NCBI RefSeq assembly: GCF_000744655.1
Contig: NZ_JQMJ01000004.1
Coordinates: 2,418,001-2,482,000 of the forward strand
Direction of reading: 5' to 3'
Source of the DNA: Streptacidiphilus rugosus AM-16
GTDB lineage: Bacteria; Actinomycetota; Actinomycetes; Streptomycetales; Streptomycetaceae
DNA: 64,000 nucleotides
Shown here: positions 1 to 7,690 of the stretch, in pieces
Position numbering within the stretch: the stretch's first letter is position 1
Layout of the letters: each line of letters opens with the position of its first letter
Notes under the pieces: model-generated
What the model was told of the DNA's origin: nothing
The model's input: the letters and a program-made list of their open reading frames with translations, nothing else
The model's database searches: none
Made by a program: the position numbers and the translations under genes

Positions 1-2
1 CC

Positions 3-1154
3 AAGACCGGCAGGCACGATCTGTTCAAGCCCGTGCCGTTCGGCGTGGACCCGCGCGGACGCGTGATCGCGCTGCCGATCATCCAGCACAACTACCTCTT
101 CGGCTCCGCTCCGGGACAGGGAAAGACCAGCTCGGTGCGCGTGATGGTCTCCGGCGCCGCCCTGGACACCTCGTGCGAGCTGTGGCTGCACGAGAACAAG
201 GGCACCGGCGACCTGGACGCCTTCGAGCAGATCGCGCACCGCTTCGTGTCCGGCATCGACGATGACGCGATCGCCTACGCCGCCGAGTCGCTCGCCCTGC
301 TGCGCGAGGAGGTCCAGCGCCGCGCCGCCATCCTCAAGGGCCTGCCGCTGGACATCTGCCCCGACAAGCGCACCACCCGCCAGATCGCCGACAAGAACAT
401 CGGCCTGCACCCCCTGCTCGCCGTCTTCGACGAGGTACAGAACGTCTTCGCGCACAAGAAGTACGGCAAGAAGGCGGGCGAGGACGCCGAGTTCGTCATC
501 AAGCTCGGCCGCGCCCTCGGAGTGGTGCTGGTGCTGGCCACCCAGCGCCCCGACAAGGAATCCCTGCCCACCGGGGTGTCCGGCAACGTCACCATCCGGT
601 TCTGCCTCAAGGTCGCCGGACAGGTCGAGAACGACATGATCCTCGGCACCTCCGCCTACAAGAACGGCATCCGCGCCACCACCTTCCGCCCCGAGATCGA
701 CGCCGGTATCGGCTACCTGGTCGGCGCCACCGCCCTGCCCACCGTGGTCAAGACCGCCTACCTGGACGGACCCGCCGCCCAGGCCATCGCCGACCGCGCC
801 CACGCGATGCGGCTCGCGGCCGGAAAGATCACCGGCCACGCCGCCGGCGAGCGCTCCGCCACCGAGGAGGAGCGCGGCGGAAGCGTCCTGGACGACCTGC
901 TCGCGATCTGGCCCGCGAACGAGCCGAAGGTCTGGTCCGAGACCCTGGTCGCCGCCCTGGCGGCGCTGCGCCCGGACGCCTACACCGGCTGGGGCCCGGA
1001 CCAGCTCTCCGCCGTGCTCAAGCCGCGCGGCATCCCGACCGTCCAGATCGGCCGACGCGTCGGCGAGGGCGGGAAGCTCGTCAACCGCCGCGGCGTGGAG
1101 CACGCCCGCATCCTCGCCACCGTCGCGGAGCGTGACCGAAACCGGGCCGAGTAG
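3..1154 (+). CDS. FtsK/TraB-like conjugative DNA translocase (5'-truncated by window)
   Basis: Membrane-linked ATPase of the FtsK/SpoIIIE superfamily; in AICEs such proteins pump the element as dsDNA between mycelial cells. The frame is open from base 3, so the true start and any membrane segments lie upstream. Visible are a Walker A loop (GSAPGQGKT, bases 102-128), a Walker B segment (AVFDEVQNVF) and the following LATQRPDKESLP stretch usual in this family. The last 90 or so residues (with GPDQLSAVLKPRGI) look like a separate winged-helix or DUF3631-like domain. By analogy with TraB this could bind the transfer locus; that is inference. The next 143 bases hold short repeats that might be that locus. 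Confidence 0.88.
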   Translation, partial: KTGRHDLFKPVPFGVDPRGRVIALPIIQHNYLFGSAPGQGKTSSVRVMVSGAALDTSCELWLHENKGTGDLDAFEQIAHRFVSGIDDDAIAYAAESLALLREEVQRRAAILKGLPLDICPDKRTTRQIADKNIGLHPLLAVFDEVQNVFAHKKYGKKAGEDAEFVIKLGRALGVVLVLATQRPDKESLPTGVSGNVTIRFCLKVAGQVENDMILGTSAYKNGIRATTFRPEIDAGIGYLVGATALPTVVKTAYLDGPAAQAIADRAHAMRLAAGKITGHAAGERSATEEERGGSVLDDLLAIWPANEPKVWSETLVAALAALRPDAYTGWGPDQLSAVLKPRGIPTVQIGRRVGEGGKLVNRRGVEHARILATVAERDRNRAE

Positions 1155-1297
1155 GCCCGCCCGGGGCTGCTGTCGACAGCACGCAGGCCGCTAGCGATAG
1201 CAGCCCCCGTTAGCCACCCATATAGCGCGTGATCAGGACGCTAGACGCTAGCGCCCCTACCTGGACTTTGCCCGAAACCGACCGGAAGAGGCCACCC
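1155..1297. promoter_or_regulatory. Repeat-bearing gap after the translocase, possible clt transfer locus
   Basis: The gap contains a perfect 12-base palindrome (GCTGTCGACAGC, 1169-1180) and a cluster of TAGC/GCTAG words at about 1190, 1197, 1210, 1222, 1240 and 1247, two of them in a direct CGCTAGA-CGCTAGC pair. In Streptomyces plasmids TraB recognises short repeats in a clt locus next to traB. Position and repeats fit that role, but the known 8-bp TraB recognition words are not recognised here. It could equally be a promoter/operator for the downstream small genes. Confidence 0.3.
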
Positions 1298-1549
1298 ATG
1301 ACCCCCGTAGGGACCGCTGTCGTCCTCGCCCTGCTCATCACGCTCGGTTACAGCCTGCTGTGTGCGGTCAGCCCGTGGGCGCGCTGCCGCAAGTGCCAGG
1401 GACTCGGCTTCGCCACCCGCCAGACCCGCCGCGGCACCTGGAAGCGCGGCCGGGACTGCCGCCGCTGCAAGGCCACCGGGATGCGCATCCGGTACGGGCG
1501 CCACCTGTTCAACCGCTACGCCGACGTCCGCCGCCGCGGCACCCGCTGA
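1298..1549 (+). CDS. Small membrane protein with CxxC pairs (Spd-like)
   Basis: Protein of 83 residues with one N-terminal membrane helix (VGTAVVLALLITLGYSLLCAV) followed by a basic, cysteine-bearing tail. The tail has two CxxC pairs (CRKC, CRRC), probably a small zinc ribbon. The ATG at 1298 is chosen because a GGAAGAGG ribosome site precedes it; the longer frame from 1229 has none. Small membrane proteins behind the FtsK-like gene in Streptomyces plasmids and AICEs are often spread (Spd) proteins needed for movement along mycelium. I infer that role from position only. Confidence 0.6.
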   Translation: MTPVGTAVVLALLITLGYSLLCAVSPWARCRKCQGLGFATRQTRRGTWKRGRDCRRCKATGMRIRYGRHLFNRYADVRRRGTR

Positions 1550-1595
1550 CCCCGCCCCCACCTCACCGACCCGACGCACCGAAGGGACCTGGACC

Positions 1596-1790
1596 GTGTT
1601 GTTCGCCACCGTCTCCGTCGCCGCCCTGCTCGGCATCGCCGCATTCGCGGTCCTCAAGTCCGGGCGCGTCGGCCTCGGCTTCGGCCTGCTGCTGTGGCTG
1701 TCCGGCTTCACCGCCGCCTCCACCGGCATCGCCCCCTACGTGAACCACGCCATCGCCGCCGCCGTCCGCGCCGTCGCCCACATCCACTGA
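1596..1790 (+). CDS. Small two-helix membrane protein (Spd-like)
   Basis: Protein of 64 residues, almost wholly hydrophobic, with two probable membrane helices (LFATVSVAALLGIAAFAVL and VGLGFGLLLWLSGFTAAST) and a short polar end (AVAHIH). The start is GTG with GAAGGGA upstream. It sits in a run of small membrane genes behind the conjugative pump, consistent with a spread protein in the envelope. No family is recognised and the start is not certain. Confidence 0.55.
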   Translation: MLFATVSVAALLGIAAFAVLKSGRVGLGFGLLLWLSGFTAASTGIAPYVNHAIAAAVRAVAHIH

Positions 1791-1811
1791 CCTGCCGTCA
1801 GGAGACCTGCC

Positions 1812-2237
1812 GTGAATCAGCAGCCCGTCCACAGCATCCCGGCGCCGGTCGTCACCGTCGCGTACGACGCGGACGGCCGCCCCTACTACCTCCCCGCCAC
1901 CACCCCGGCCGCCCCGCTCATGCCCTACCAGGCCTCCGGACAGGCCGCCGTCCCGGCGACGGTCTACCAGCCCGCCCCGCTCCCGGCGCAGCCCACCAAC
2001 GGTGGCTACAGCCCGCTGCGCGACCCGATCGTCATGCGGCTGCTCGCCGGCGGCATTGGGCTCGGAGCGACGGGCGTTGGCCTCAGCTTCCTGTTCACCG
2101 CCCTCGCCGCCGCCACCACCGCGATCGGCCTACTGCTCGGCGTCCTCGCCCTTGTCTTCCTGCTCGCCCACAGCGGCGGGGGCAGGGGCGCCGTCAACGT
2201 CCGCGTCGACAACCGCTTCACCAACCGCAACCGCTGA
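1812..2237 (+). CDS. Membrane protein with proline-rich N-terminus (Spd-like)
   Basis: Protein of 141 residues. About 65 N-terminal residues are proline/alanine-rich and polar. Then come two membrane helices (around residues 73-95 and 98-118) and a basic tail (DNRFTNRNR). Start GTG with CAGGAGA upstream, 22 bases after the previous stop. The layout resembles small AICE/plasmid spread proteins that work with the FtsK-like pump at the membrane. No specific family is assigned. Confidence 0.6.
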   Translation: MNQQPVHSIPAPVVTVAYDADGRPYYLPATTPAAPLMPYQASGQAAVPATVYQPAPLPAQPTNGGYSPLRDPIVMRLLAGGIGLGATGVGLSFLFTALAAATTAIGLLLGVLALVFLLAHSGGGRGAVNVRVDNRFTNRNR

Positions 2238-2253
2238 ATCGGAGGAGATCGCC

Positions 2254-2808
2254 ATGGCCCGCCCCTACGAGCAGGAGCGCAGCGTCATCACTGCCGCGCT
2301 GCGCCTGGTCGAAGCCGACAACTACGCCCGCGAGAGCGACCCGAACGCGGACGCCGAGAGCTGGTACGCCGCCGAACAGCTCGCCCTCGCCTCCCGCGCC
2401 CTGACCCGCGCCACTGAGGCCCTGCCCACCGACGACCAGCCCATCGGCTGGAACGCCTCGACCACCGTAGAGGAGACCGCCGTGTCCAGCTCCATCACGT
2501 TCGAGTCCCTGTTCGCCCGCCACGCCCAGCCGCTCGCCACCGTGCTCGCGGCCACCGTACCCGGCGACTTCGACCCCGACAGCCTCACCCCGGACACCTT
2601 CGCCGACCACCTCGACACCGCCAGCAGCCACGTGACCGACTTCAACGGCGCCGTGGGTGAGCTCTCCGACGACATCGCCGCCGCCCTGATCTACCTCACC
2701 GACGCCGACCAGACCGACGACCCCACCATCCGCGCCGCGCTGCTCCACATGGCCAGCAGGCACCTGGAGTCCCTGGACTTCGCCGCCTCCGAGCTCGCCT
2801 GCTGGTGA
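2254..2808 (+). CDS. Hypothetical AICE protein, soluble, acidic
   Basis: Protein of 184 residues with no membrane helix, rich in Asp, Ala and Thr and probably all-alpha. Start ATG with a strong GGAGGAG site, 16 bases after the previous gene. I do not recognise a family. The first third (EQERSVITAALRLVEADNYA) and the rest read like two helical segments joined near residue 75. It lies between the spread-type genes and ssb, so a role in element maintenance or transfer is possible but unsupported. Confidence 0.55.
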   Translation: MARPYEQERSVITAALRLVEADNYARESDPNADAESWYAAEQLALASRALTRATEALPTDDQPIGWNASTTVEETAVSSSITFESLFARHAQPLATVLAATVPGDFDPDSLTPDTFADHLDTASSHVTDFNGAVGELSDDIAAALIYLTDADQTDDPTIRAALLHMASRHLESLDFAASELACW

Positions 2809-2936
2809 CCCCGCACCGGTCTGCCTGACCGGCCGTGCTGCCCCGACGCCCGGCGCGCCGGGGTGGTGCGGGGGACCGGACAGAGCCGCGCCCCGCGCAA
2901 CACCCCTCATGTACTGCCGAGTTGTGGAGGCACCCC

Positions 2937-3413
2937 ATGTCCGTGGGAGAAACGCAGATCACGATCGTCGGCAACCTGACCGACGACCCCGAGGTGAGGT
3001 TCACCCAGGGCGGCGCCCAGATGGCCCGCTTCACCGTCGCCAGCACCCCGCGCACCTACGACAAGAACACCGGCCAGTGGGCCGACGGCACCGGCATGTT
3101 CCTGCGCTGCACCGCATGGCGCGACCTCGCCGACCACACCGCCGAGACCCTCTCCAAGGGCATGCGCGTCATCGTCACCGGCCGCCTGCGCCAGCACAAC
3201 TGGAAGACCGACCAGGGCGAGAACCGCTCCATCCTCGCCGTGGAGGTCGACGAGATCGGCCCGAGCCTCCGCTTCGCCACCGCCAAGGTCACCAAGACCC
3301 AGCGCAACGGCACCGCCGCCCCGTCGGCCGCCGACGACCCGTGGAACACCGCCCGCCCCGCCTCCGCCGGATCCACCTCCGGCTACAGCGGGGGCGAGGA
3401 GCCCCCGTTCTAG
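2937..3413 (+). CDS. ssb: Single-stranded DNA-binding protein
   Basis: Protein of 158 residues with the OB-fold signature of bacterial SSB: GNLTDDPEVRFTQGGAQMARF near the start and WRDLADHTAETLSKGMRVIVTG in the middle. A flexible tail follows, ending GGEEPPF, a variant of the acidic Pro-Phe tip that binds replication and repair partners. Start ATG with TGGAGG upstream. This is an element-borne extra SSB, probably coating single-stranded DNA during AICE replication with the prim-pol and RepA-like ATPase encoded downstream. Confidence 0.93.
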   Translation: MSVGETQITIVGNLTDDPEVRFTQGGAQMARFTVASTPRTYDKNTGQWADGTGMFLRCTAWRDLADHTAETLSKGMRVIVTGRLRQHNWKTDQGENRSILAVEVDEIGPSLRFATAKVTKTQRNGTAAPSAADDPWNTARPASAGSTSGYSGGEEPPF

Positions 3414-3510
3414 ACCGCACCAAGCAGCACGCGGCGGCCGGTGATCCTGCCAAGAAGCCCGGCCGCCGCCCCCAGCACCGATCCCAACGATTCGGGTGGA
3501 GGACTCCAGA

Positions 3511-4164
3511 ATGCACCGCAACGCGTTAGTCGCACAGCACCTCCCGGTGCTCGCGGCGGCACTCCCGCTCGCCGGATGGGCCGTGCACTCCGGCGTACTG
3601 ACGGCGCGCCTGCGCGCCGCGCGCCGCGACCCCCTGACCGGCGTCCTGACCCGCGACGGCTTCACCCGCGCCGCCACCCGCACCCTCGCCCACCCGAACG
3701 GCCTCCTGGTGTTCGTGGACCTGGACCGCTTCAAGCAGGTCAACGACACCCACGGCCACGCCGCCGGCGACGCCGTACTCACCCGCACCGCCACCGCCCT
3801 CTCCGTGTGGGCCGGTCCCCGCGGCGTGGTCGGGCGGTTCGGCGGCGACGAGTTCACCGCCGCCCTGACCGTGCGTCCTGAGCGGATCGCCGACCGGCTC
3901 AGCGCCCTCGCCGCCGCCCTCGCTGCCCCGACGTGGGACGGCGTCGCGCTGGACTGCTCGGCGTCCGTCGGCGCCTCCCGTGCCGCCGAGCTGCCCGTGC
4001 CGTCCCTGTCGGCCGCGCTCGCCGCCGCCGACGCGGCGATGTACGACGCCAAGCAGCACGGCGGCAACCTCTGGGCCCTCGCCCACGCCGACCACATGCA
4101 CCCCGCCGCGCAGCGGCGCTGGGACCGCAACCGCCCCGCCACGACCGAGAGGAGCGCGGCATGA
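3511..4164 (+). CDS. GGDEF-domain protein (putative diguanylate cyclase) with a TTA codon
   Basis: Protein of 217 residues: a hydrophobic N-terminus (ALVAQHLPVLAAALPLAGW) that may anchor it in the membrane, then a GGDEF domain starting DPLTGVLTRDGF. The active-site loop RFGGDEF is intact at residues 109-115, and metal-binding FVDLDRFKQVND is present. No RxxD inhibitory site is seen five residues before GGDEF, so product inhibition may be absent. It would make c-di-GMP, a developmental signal in Streptomyces. The start at 3511 follows GGTGGAGG. The sixth codon is TTA, the rare codon read by the bldA tRNA. The stop overlaps the methyltransferase start (ATGA), suggesting coupled translation. Confidence 0.85.
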   Translation: MHRNALVAQHLPVLAAALPLAGWAVHSGVLTARLRAARRDPLTGVLTRDGFTRAATRTLAHPNGLLVFVDLDRFKQVNDTHGHAAGDAVLTRTATALSVWAGPRGVVGRFGGDEFTAALTVRPERIADRLSALAAALAAPTWDGVALDCSASVGASRAAELPVPSLSAALAAADAAMYDAKQHGGNLWALAHADHMHPAAQRRWDRNRPATTERSAA

Positions 4165-5654
4165 GCGCGCCCACGTCCGGGCACCTGTTCTGCGGCGCCG
4201 GCGGCGACTCCAAGGGCTTCGCGCTGGCCGGGTTCGACGTGCGGCTCGGCGCGAACCACTGGGACCGCGCCGTGGAGACCCACGCCGCGAACTTCCCCGA
4301 CGCCGAGCACCTGTGCGCCAACCTCGACCACTACGACATGCGCCGCCTCCCGCGCACGGACGTGCTCGTGGCGTCGCCGATCTGCACCGAGTCCAGCCCC
4401 GCCGACGGCGTCGCTCGCCCCAAGAAGGCGCCGACGCCCGGCCAGTTGGACCTGCTGGAGCAGGGCCCCGTCGCCGACGCGGCGTGGGAGCGCACCAGGG
4501 CGACCGCCTACGACATCCTGCGCGCGGTCGAGATCCACGACTACCTCGCCGTGGTCTGCGAGAACGTGCCCCGCTTCGCCACCGCCTGGCCGCTGTTCCA
4601 CTGGTGGCTGTCCGGCATGGAGGTGCTCGGCTACCGCCACCAGGTCGTCTCCGTGTCCGCCGCCCACGTTGGCGACATGGGCAACGACCCGGCCGCGCAG
4701 TGGCGCGACCGCATCATCATCGTGTTCACCAAGACCAGCCTGCCCAAGCCCGACCTGGAGCTTCGCCCCCGCGCCTGGTGCCCCACATGCGGCACCGACG
4801 TGGACGCGGTGCAGGCGTGGCGCAACGGCAACAAGATCGGCCGGTACCGGCAGCAGTACGACTACCGCTGCCCGAACAACGCCTGCCGCCACCAGGTCGT
4901 CGAGCCCTACGTCGCCCCCGCCGCGTCCATCTTGGACTGGACCGACCTAGGCATCCGGATCGGAGACCGGCCCGAGAAGCGCATGCGGCCGCTCGCGGCT
5001 TCGACGCTGCGGAAGATCCGGCTCGGGCTGGAGAAGCACCGCGTCCCCTCGATCATCACCGCCAACCACACCGACCCCGGCGACGGCCGCGCCGCACCCG
5101 CCCACCTCTCCCCGCTGGGGACGCGGACGCTGCGGATCGGCGACGGCCTCGCCGTCCCGCCGCTGCTCGTGCCGACGGGCGGGTCGTGGAACACCGACGC
5201 CTACCCCGTCGCCGTTCCCATGCGCACCCGGATGACGCGCGAGAGCGAGGGCGTTCTCATCCCCGCGCCGTTCATCACCGAACACCGCGGCGGCGGCTCC
5301 ACCACCCGCGCCGTCCTCGACCCCCTCGCCACCATCACCGCCGGCGGGAACCACCACGGCTTGGTCATCCCCTACCGACGCGGCAGCGCCAAGACCACCG
5401 CCGAACCCGTCCACACCATCGCCACCCGCGAGAGCGCCGCCCTGGTCCTCGGCGCCGACACCACCGCCGCCGAGATCGCGATCGAGGACTGCTGGTTCCG
5501 CATGCTCTCCCCGCGCGAGCACCTGCGCGCCCAACGCTTCACCGACGACTACACCGTGCTCGGCAACGTCGGCGAGCAGACCGCCCAGGCCGGCAACGCC
5601 GTCCCCTGCAACGTCGCCCAGTGGATCGCCACCAAGCTGCTGGAGGTCCTGTGA
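4161..5654 (+). CDS. DNA (cytosine-5) methyltransferase, variant motif IV
   Basis: Protein of 497 residues transferring a methyl group from S-adenosylmethionine to cytosine in DNA. Motif I (LFCGAGG, residues 9-15), motif VI (CENV, 133-136), a motif VIII-like stretch (QWRDRIIIV) and the final motif X (GNAVPCNVA) are present. Motif IV reads SPIC (72-75) instead of the usual PPC; Cys75 is the expected nucleophile. A CPTC...CPNNAC cysteine set near residues 215-245 looks like an inserted zinc ribbon. The sequence resembles phage/element orphan enzymes. It overlaps the GGDEF gene by ATGA and the next gene by GTGA. It may protect the element from host restriction. Confidence 0.87.
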   Translation: MSAPTSGHLFCGAGGDSKGFALAGFDVRLGANHWDRAVETHAANFPDAEHLCANLDHYDMRRLPRTDVLVASPICTESSPADGVARPKKAPTPGQLDLLEQGPVADAAWERTRATAYDILRAVEIHDYLAVVCENVPRFATAWPLFHWWLSGMEVLGYRHQVVSVSAAHVGDMGNDPAAQWRDRIIIVFTKTSLPKPDLELRPRAWCPTCGTDVDAVQAWRNGNKIGRYRQQYDYRCPNNACRHQVVEPYVAPAASILDWTDLGIRIGDRPEKRMRPLAASTLRKIRLGLEKHRVPSIITANHTDPGDGRAAPAHLSPLGTRTLRIGDGLAVPPLLVPTGGSWNTDAYPVAVPMRTRMTRESEGVLIPAPFITEHRGGGSTTRAVLDPLATITAGGNHHGLVIPYRRGSAKTTAEPVHTIATRESAALVLGADTTAAEIAIEDCWFRMLSPREHLRAQRFTDDYTVLGNVGEQTAQAGNAVPCNVAQWIATKLLEVL

Positions 5655-6007
5655 CCACGCCGCCGCTCGCGCCGCTCCCGCTGTGGGAGCAGGTCATCCA
5701 CCGCGCCGACGGGCGCTGCCAGTGCACCGGCCAGTGCGGCAGCAAGCACGCCGCCGGACACGGCCGCTGCGAACACGAGAACGGCGGCTACCTGAGCAAG
5801 CACCACGGCCCGGTCCGACTCATCGCCGCCCCCGCCGACCCCGCCGCGCTCACACTCCCCGCCCACCAGGCCGCCCGCCTGCCCCTCTCGGCGCTCGCCG
5901 CCTGGTGCCCGCCCTGCCACGACCACGCCCACACCCGCGCCCGCCACGCCCACCGGCAGACCCTCGCCGACCAGCACACCAACGACGCCGCCCTGTTCGA
6001 CCTGTGA
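5651..6007 (+). CDS. Cys/His-rich HNH-like protein
   Basis: Protein of 118 residues with many cysteines and histidines (CQCTGQC, GRCEHEN, LSKHHGPVRLI, WCPPCHDHAH), a spacing like zinc-bound HNH nuclease or zinc-finger folds. The WCPPCHDHAHTRARH end resembles the C-terminal CxxCH...H of HNH endonucleases, but a full catalytic HNH is not certain. Start GTG overlaps the methyltransferase stop (GTGA), so the two are translated together. A nuclease or DNA-binding partner of the methyltransferase is possible; this is inference from position and composition. Confidence 0.6.
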   Translation: MTTPPLAPLPLWEQVIHRADGRCQCTGQCGSKHAAGHGRCEHENGGYLSKHHGPVRLIAAPADPAALTLPAHQAARLPLSALAAWCPPCHDHAHTRARHAHRQTLADQHTNDAALFDL

Positions 6008-6018
6008 GGAGACACCCG

Positions 6019-6708
6019 ATGCCCACCAGCACCGTCACCATCACCGGCTTCGCGCAGCTCATCGCCCGCACCTGGCCCCACGCCTACCGCGACGACACCC
6101 TCCCGTCCATCAACGGCGTCCGCGTCGAGAGCGACGGCCGCCGCCTGTACGCCGTCGCATCCGACCGCTTCACCATCGCCATCGCCCGTCACGACCTGGA
6201 CGCCGACAGCGCCACCGAGCCGTGGAACGCGTTCCTGACCGCCTCCGACCTGCGCGCCGTCAAGGCCATCACCCCGCCCCGCCACCACGCCAAGCTCACC
6301 ACCCTGACCTGGAACCCGGGGCGGCACGTTCTCGCGGTGACCGTCGGCGAGCACACGCTGACCCTGCCCGACCGCACCGAGCAGGACGCCAAGTTCCCCA
6401 AGTGGCGCCCCATCGCCCGCGACGCCCTCGCCGCCACGCCCGCAATGACCGATGACCTCGCCGTCAGCGCCCACCACCTGGCCAAGTTCACCAAGGACCC
6501 GGCCGTGCGCGATCACACCCCGCTCACCGTCTGGGGAGACGACCCGCACAAGCCCATCGTCATCGCCCAGGGCACCGACTTCCTCGGCCTGCTCATGCCC
6601 ATCCGCCGCAACCCCGATGGCGACTGGTTCTCCGGCCACCAGGCCATCCGCGCCGCCTGGACCGACACCCTCGCCGACGCCACGACGGCAGCGTCGCTCG
6701 CCGCCTGA
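6019..6708 (+). CDS. DnaN-like sliding clamp protein, short two-domain form
   Basis: Protein of 229 residues resembling domains 2 and 3 of the bacterial beta clamp. RDDTLPSINGVRVE matches the start of clamp domain 2, QDAKFPKW its end, and GLLMPIR the conserved last strand (YLLMPVR in actinobacterial DnaN). Domain 1 is missing: normal DnaN is near 370 residues. It may form a ring of more subunits or cap the host clamp. Start ATG with GAGGAGA upstream, 11 bases after the previous stop. It precedes the prim-pol, so a role in element replication is likely. Recognition is by motif, not alignment. Confidence 0.7.
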   Translation: MPTSTVTITGFAQLIARTWPHAYRDDTLPSINGVRVESDGRRLYAVASDRFTIAIARHDLDADSATEPWNAFLTASDLRAVKAITPPRHHAKLTTLTWNPGRHVLAVTVGEHTLTLPDRTEQDAKFPKWRPIARDALAATPAMTDDLAVSAHHLAKFTKDPAVRDHTPLTVWGDDPHKPIVIAQGTDFLGLLMPIRRNPDGDWFSGHQAIRAAWTDTLADATTAASLAA

Positions 6709-6779
6709 CACCGCCAGCCCGGCCGGACGGGCGTGACACCGCCTCCGCCCGCCCGGCCGCACCACCCGAAAGGACCGCC

Positions 6780-7655
6780 GTGCCCGACCTGCTCGCCTAC
6801 GCCCTCGCCGCCGCCCGCCGCGGCTGGCACGTCTTCCCGCTCATCCCCGGCAACAAGCCCCCCGCGATCCGCGCGTGGGAGCAGCACGCCACCACCGACC
6901 CCGTCACCATCGCCCGTTGGTGGAGCCAGCAGCCCTACAACATCGGGATCGCCTGCGGCCCCTCTGGGCTGGTGGTCGTGGACTTGGACATCTCCAAGAT
7001 GCCCAACGACGTTCCGCCCGCCCCATGGAACCTGCCCAATGTCGCCTGTGGCGCCGATGTCTTCGGCCTGCTCGCCGACCAGAACGGCCACCCCATCATT
7101 GAGGCCACGTTCACCGTCCGCACACCCTCCGGCGGAATCCACCGCTACTACGCGAACCCCGCGACCGGCCCGGAGCCACGGAACACGACCGGAGCGCTCG
7201 GCTGGAAGATCGACACCCGCGCCCACGGCGGCTACGTCGTCGCCCCTGGCAGCAGCGGCCCCGGCGGGCGCTACGAGGTCGTCAGCAAGGCCCCCATTGC
7301 CCCGCTCCCCGCATGGCTCGCCATGCTCCTCGCCCCCACCCCGCTCCCCGAGCAGCGGCCCGTCACGGCCCTGCTCACCACATCGGACCGACGCGGCCGG
7401 TACCTGCGCGCGGCCATCGACGGCCAGGTGAAGCGCGTCCTGGACTCAGCCGAGGACCGGCACAACATCGCCCTCTACCTGTCCGCCGTCGCGCTCGGAC
7501 AGCTGGTCGCCGGAGGCGAGCTGACCGAGCGGGAGGTCACCGAGCCGCTGATGGCCGCCGGGCTGCGCGTTGGCCAGGGCGAGAGCGAGGCCGGGCGCAC
7601 CATCCGGTCCGGCCTGCGGGCCGGCCGGTTGCGCCCGCGCACGTTGGCCGCCTGA
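6780..7655 (+). CDS. Bifunctional DNA primase/polymerase (prim-pol)
   Basis: Protein of 291 residues of the archaeo-eukaryotic primase-like prim-pol family. The N-terminus (LAYALAAARRGWHVFPL, GNKPP) is diagnostic. VVVDLDISK carries the metal-binding acidic pair and GGIHRYYA the conserved His. The C-terminal quarter is helical (NIALYLSAVALGQLVAGGEL). It would prime and extend DNA for autonomous AICE replication, the RepPP-type module. Start GTG with AAAGGA upstream. The RepA-like ATPase follows 35 bases later. Confidence 0.88.
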   Translation: MPDLLAYALAAARRGWHVFPLIPGNKPPAIRAWEQHATTDPVTIARWWSQQPYNIGIACGPSGLVVVDLDISKMPNDVPPAPWNLPNVACGADVFGLLADQNGHPIIEATFTVRTPSGGIHRYYANPATGPEPRNTTGALGWKIDTRAHGGYVVAPGSSGPGGRYEVVSKAPIAPLPAWLAMLLAPTPLPEQRPVTALLTTSDRRGRYLRAAIDGQVKRVLDSAEDRHNIALYLSAVALGQLVAGGELTEREVTEPLMAAGLRVGQGESEAGRTIRSGLRAGRLRPRTLAA

Positions 7656-7690
7656 CCTCCGTCCGCCGCTCACCCATTGAGGGAGGGTCC

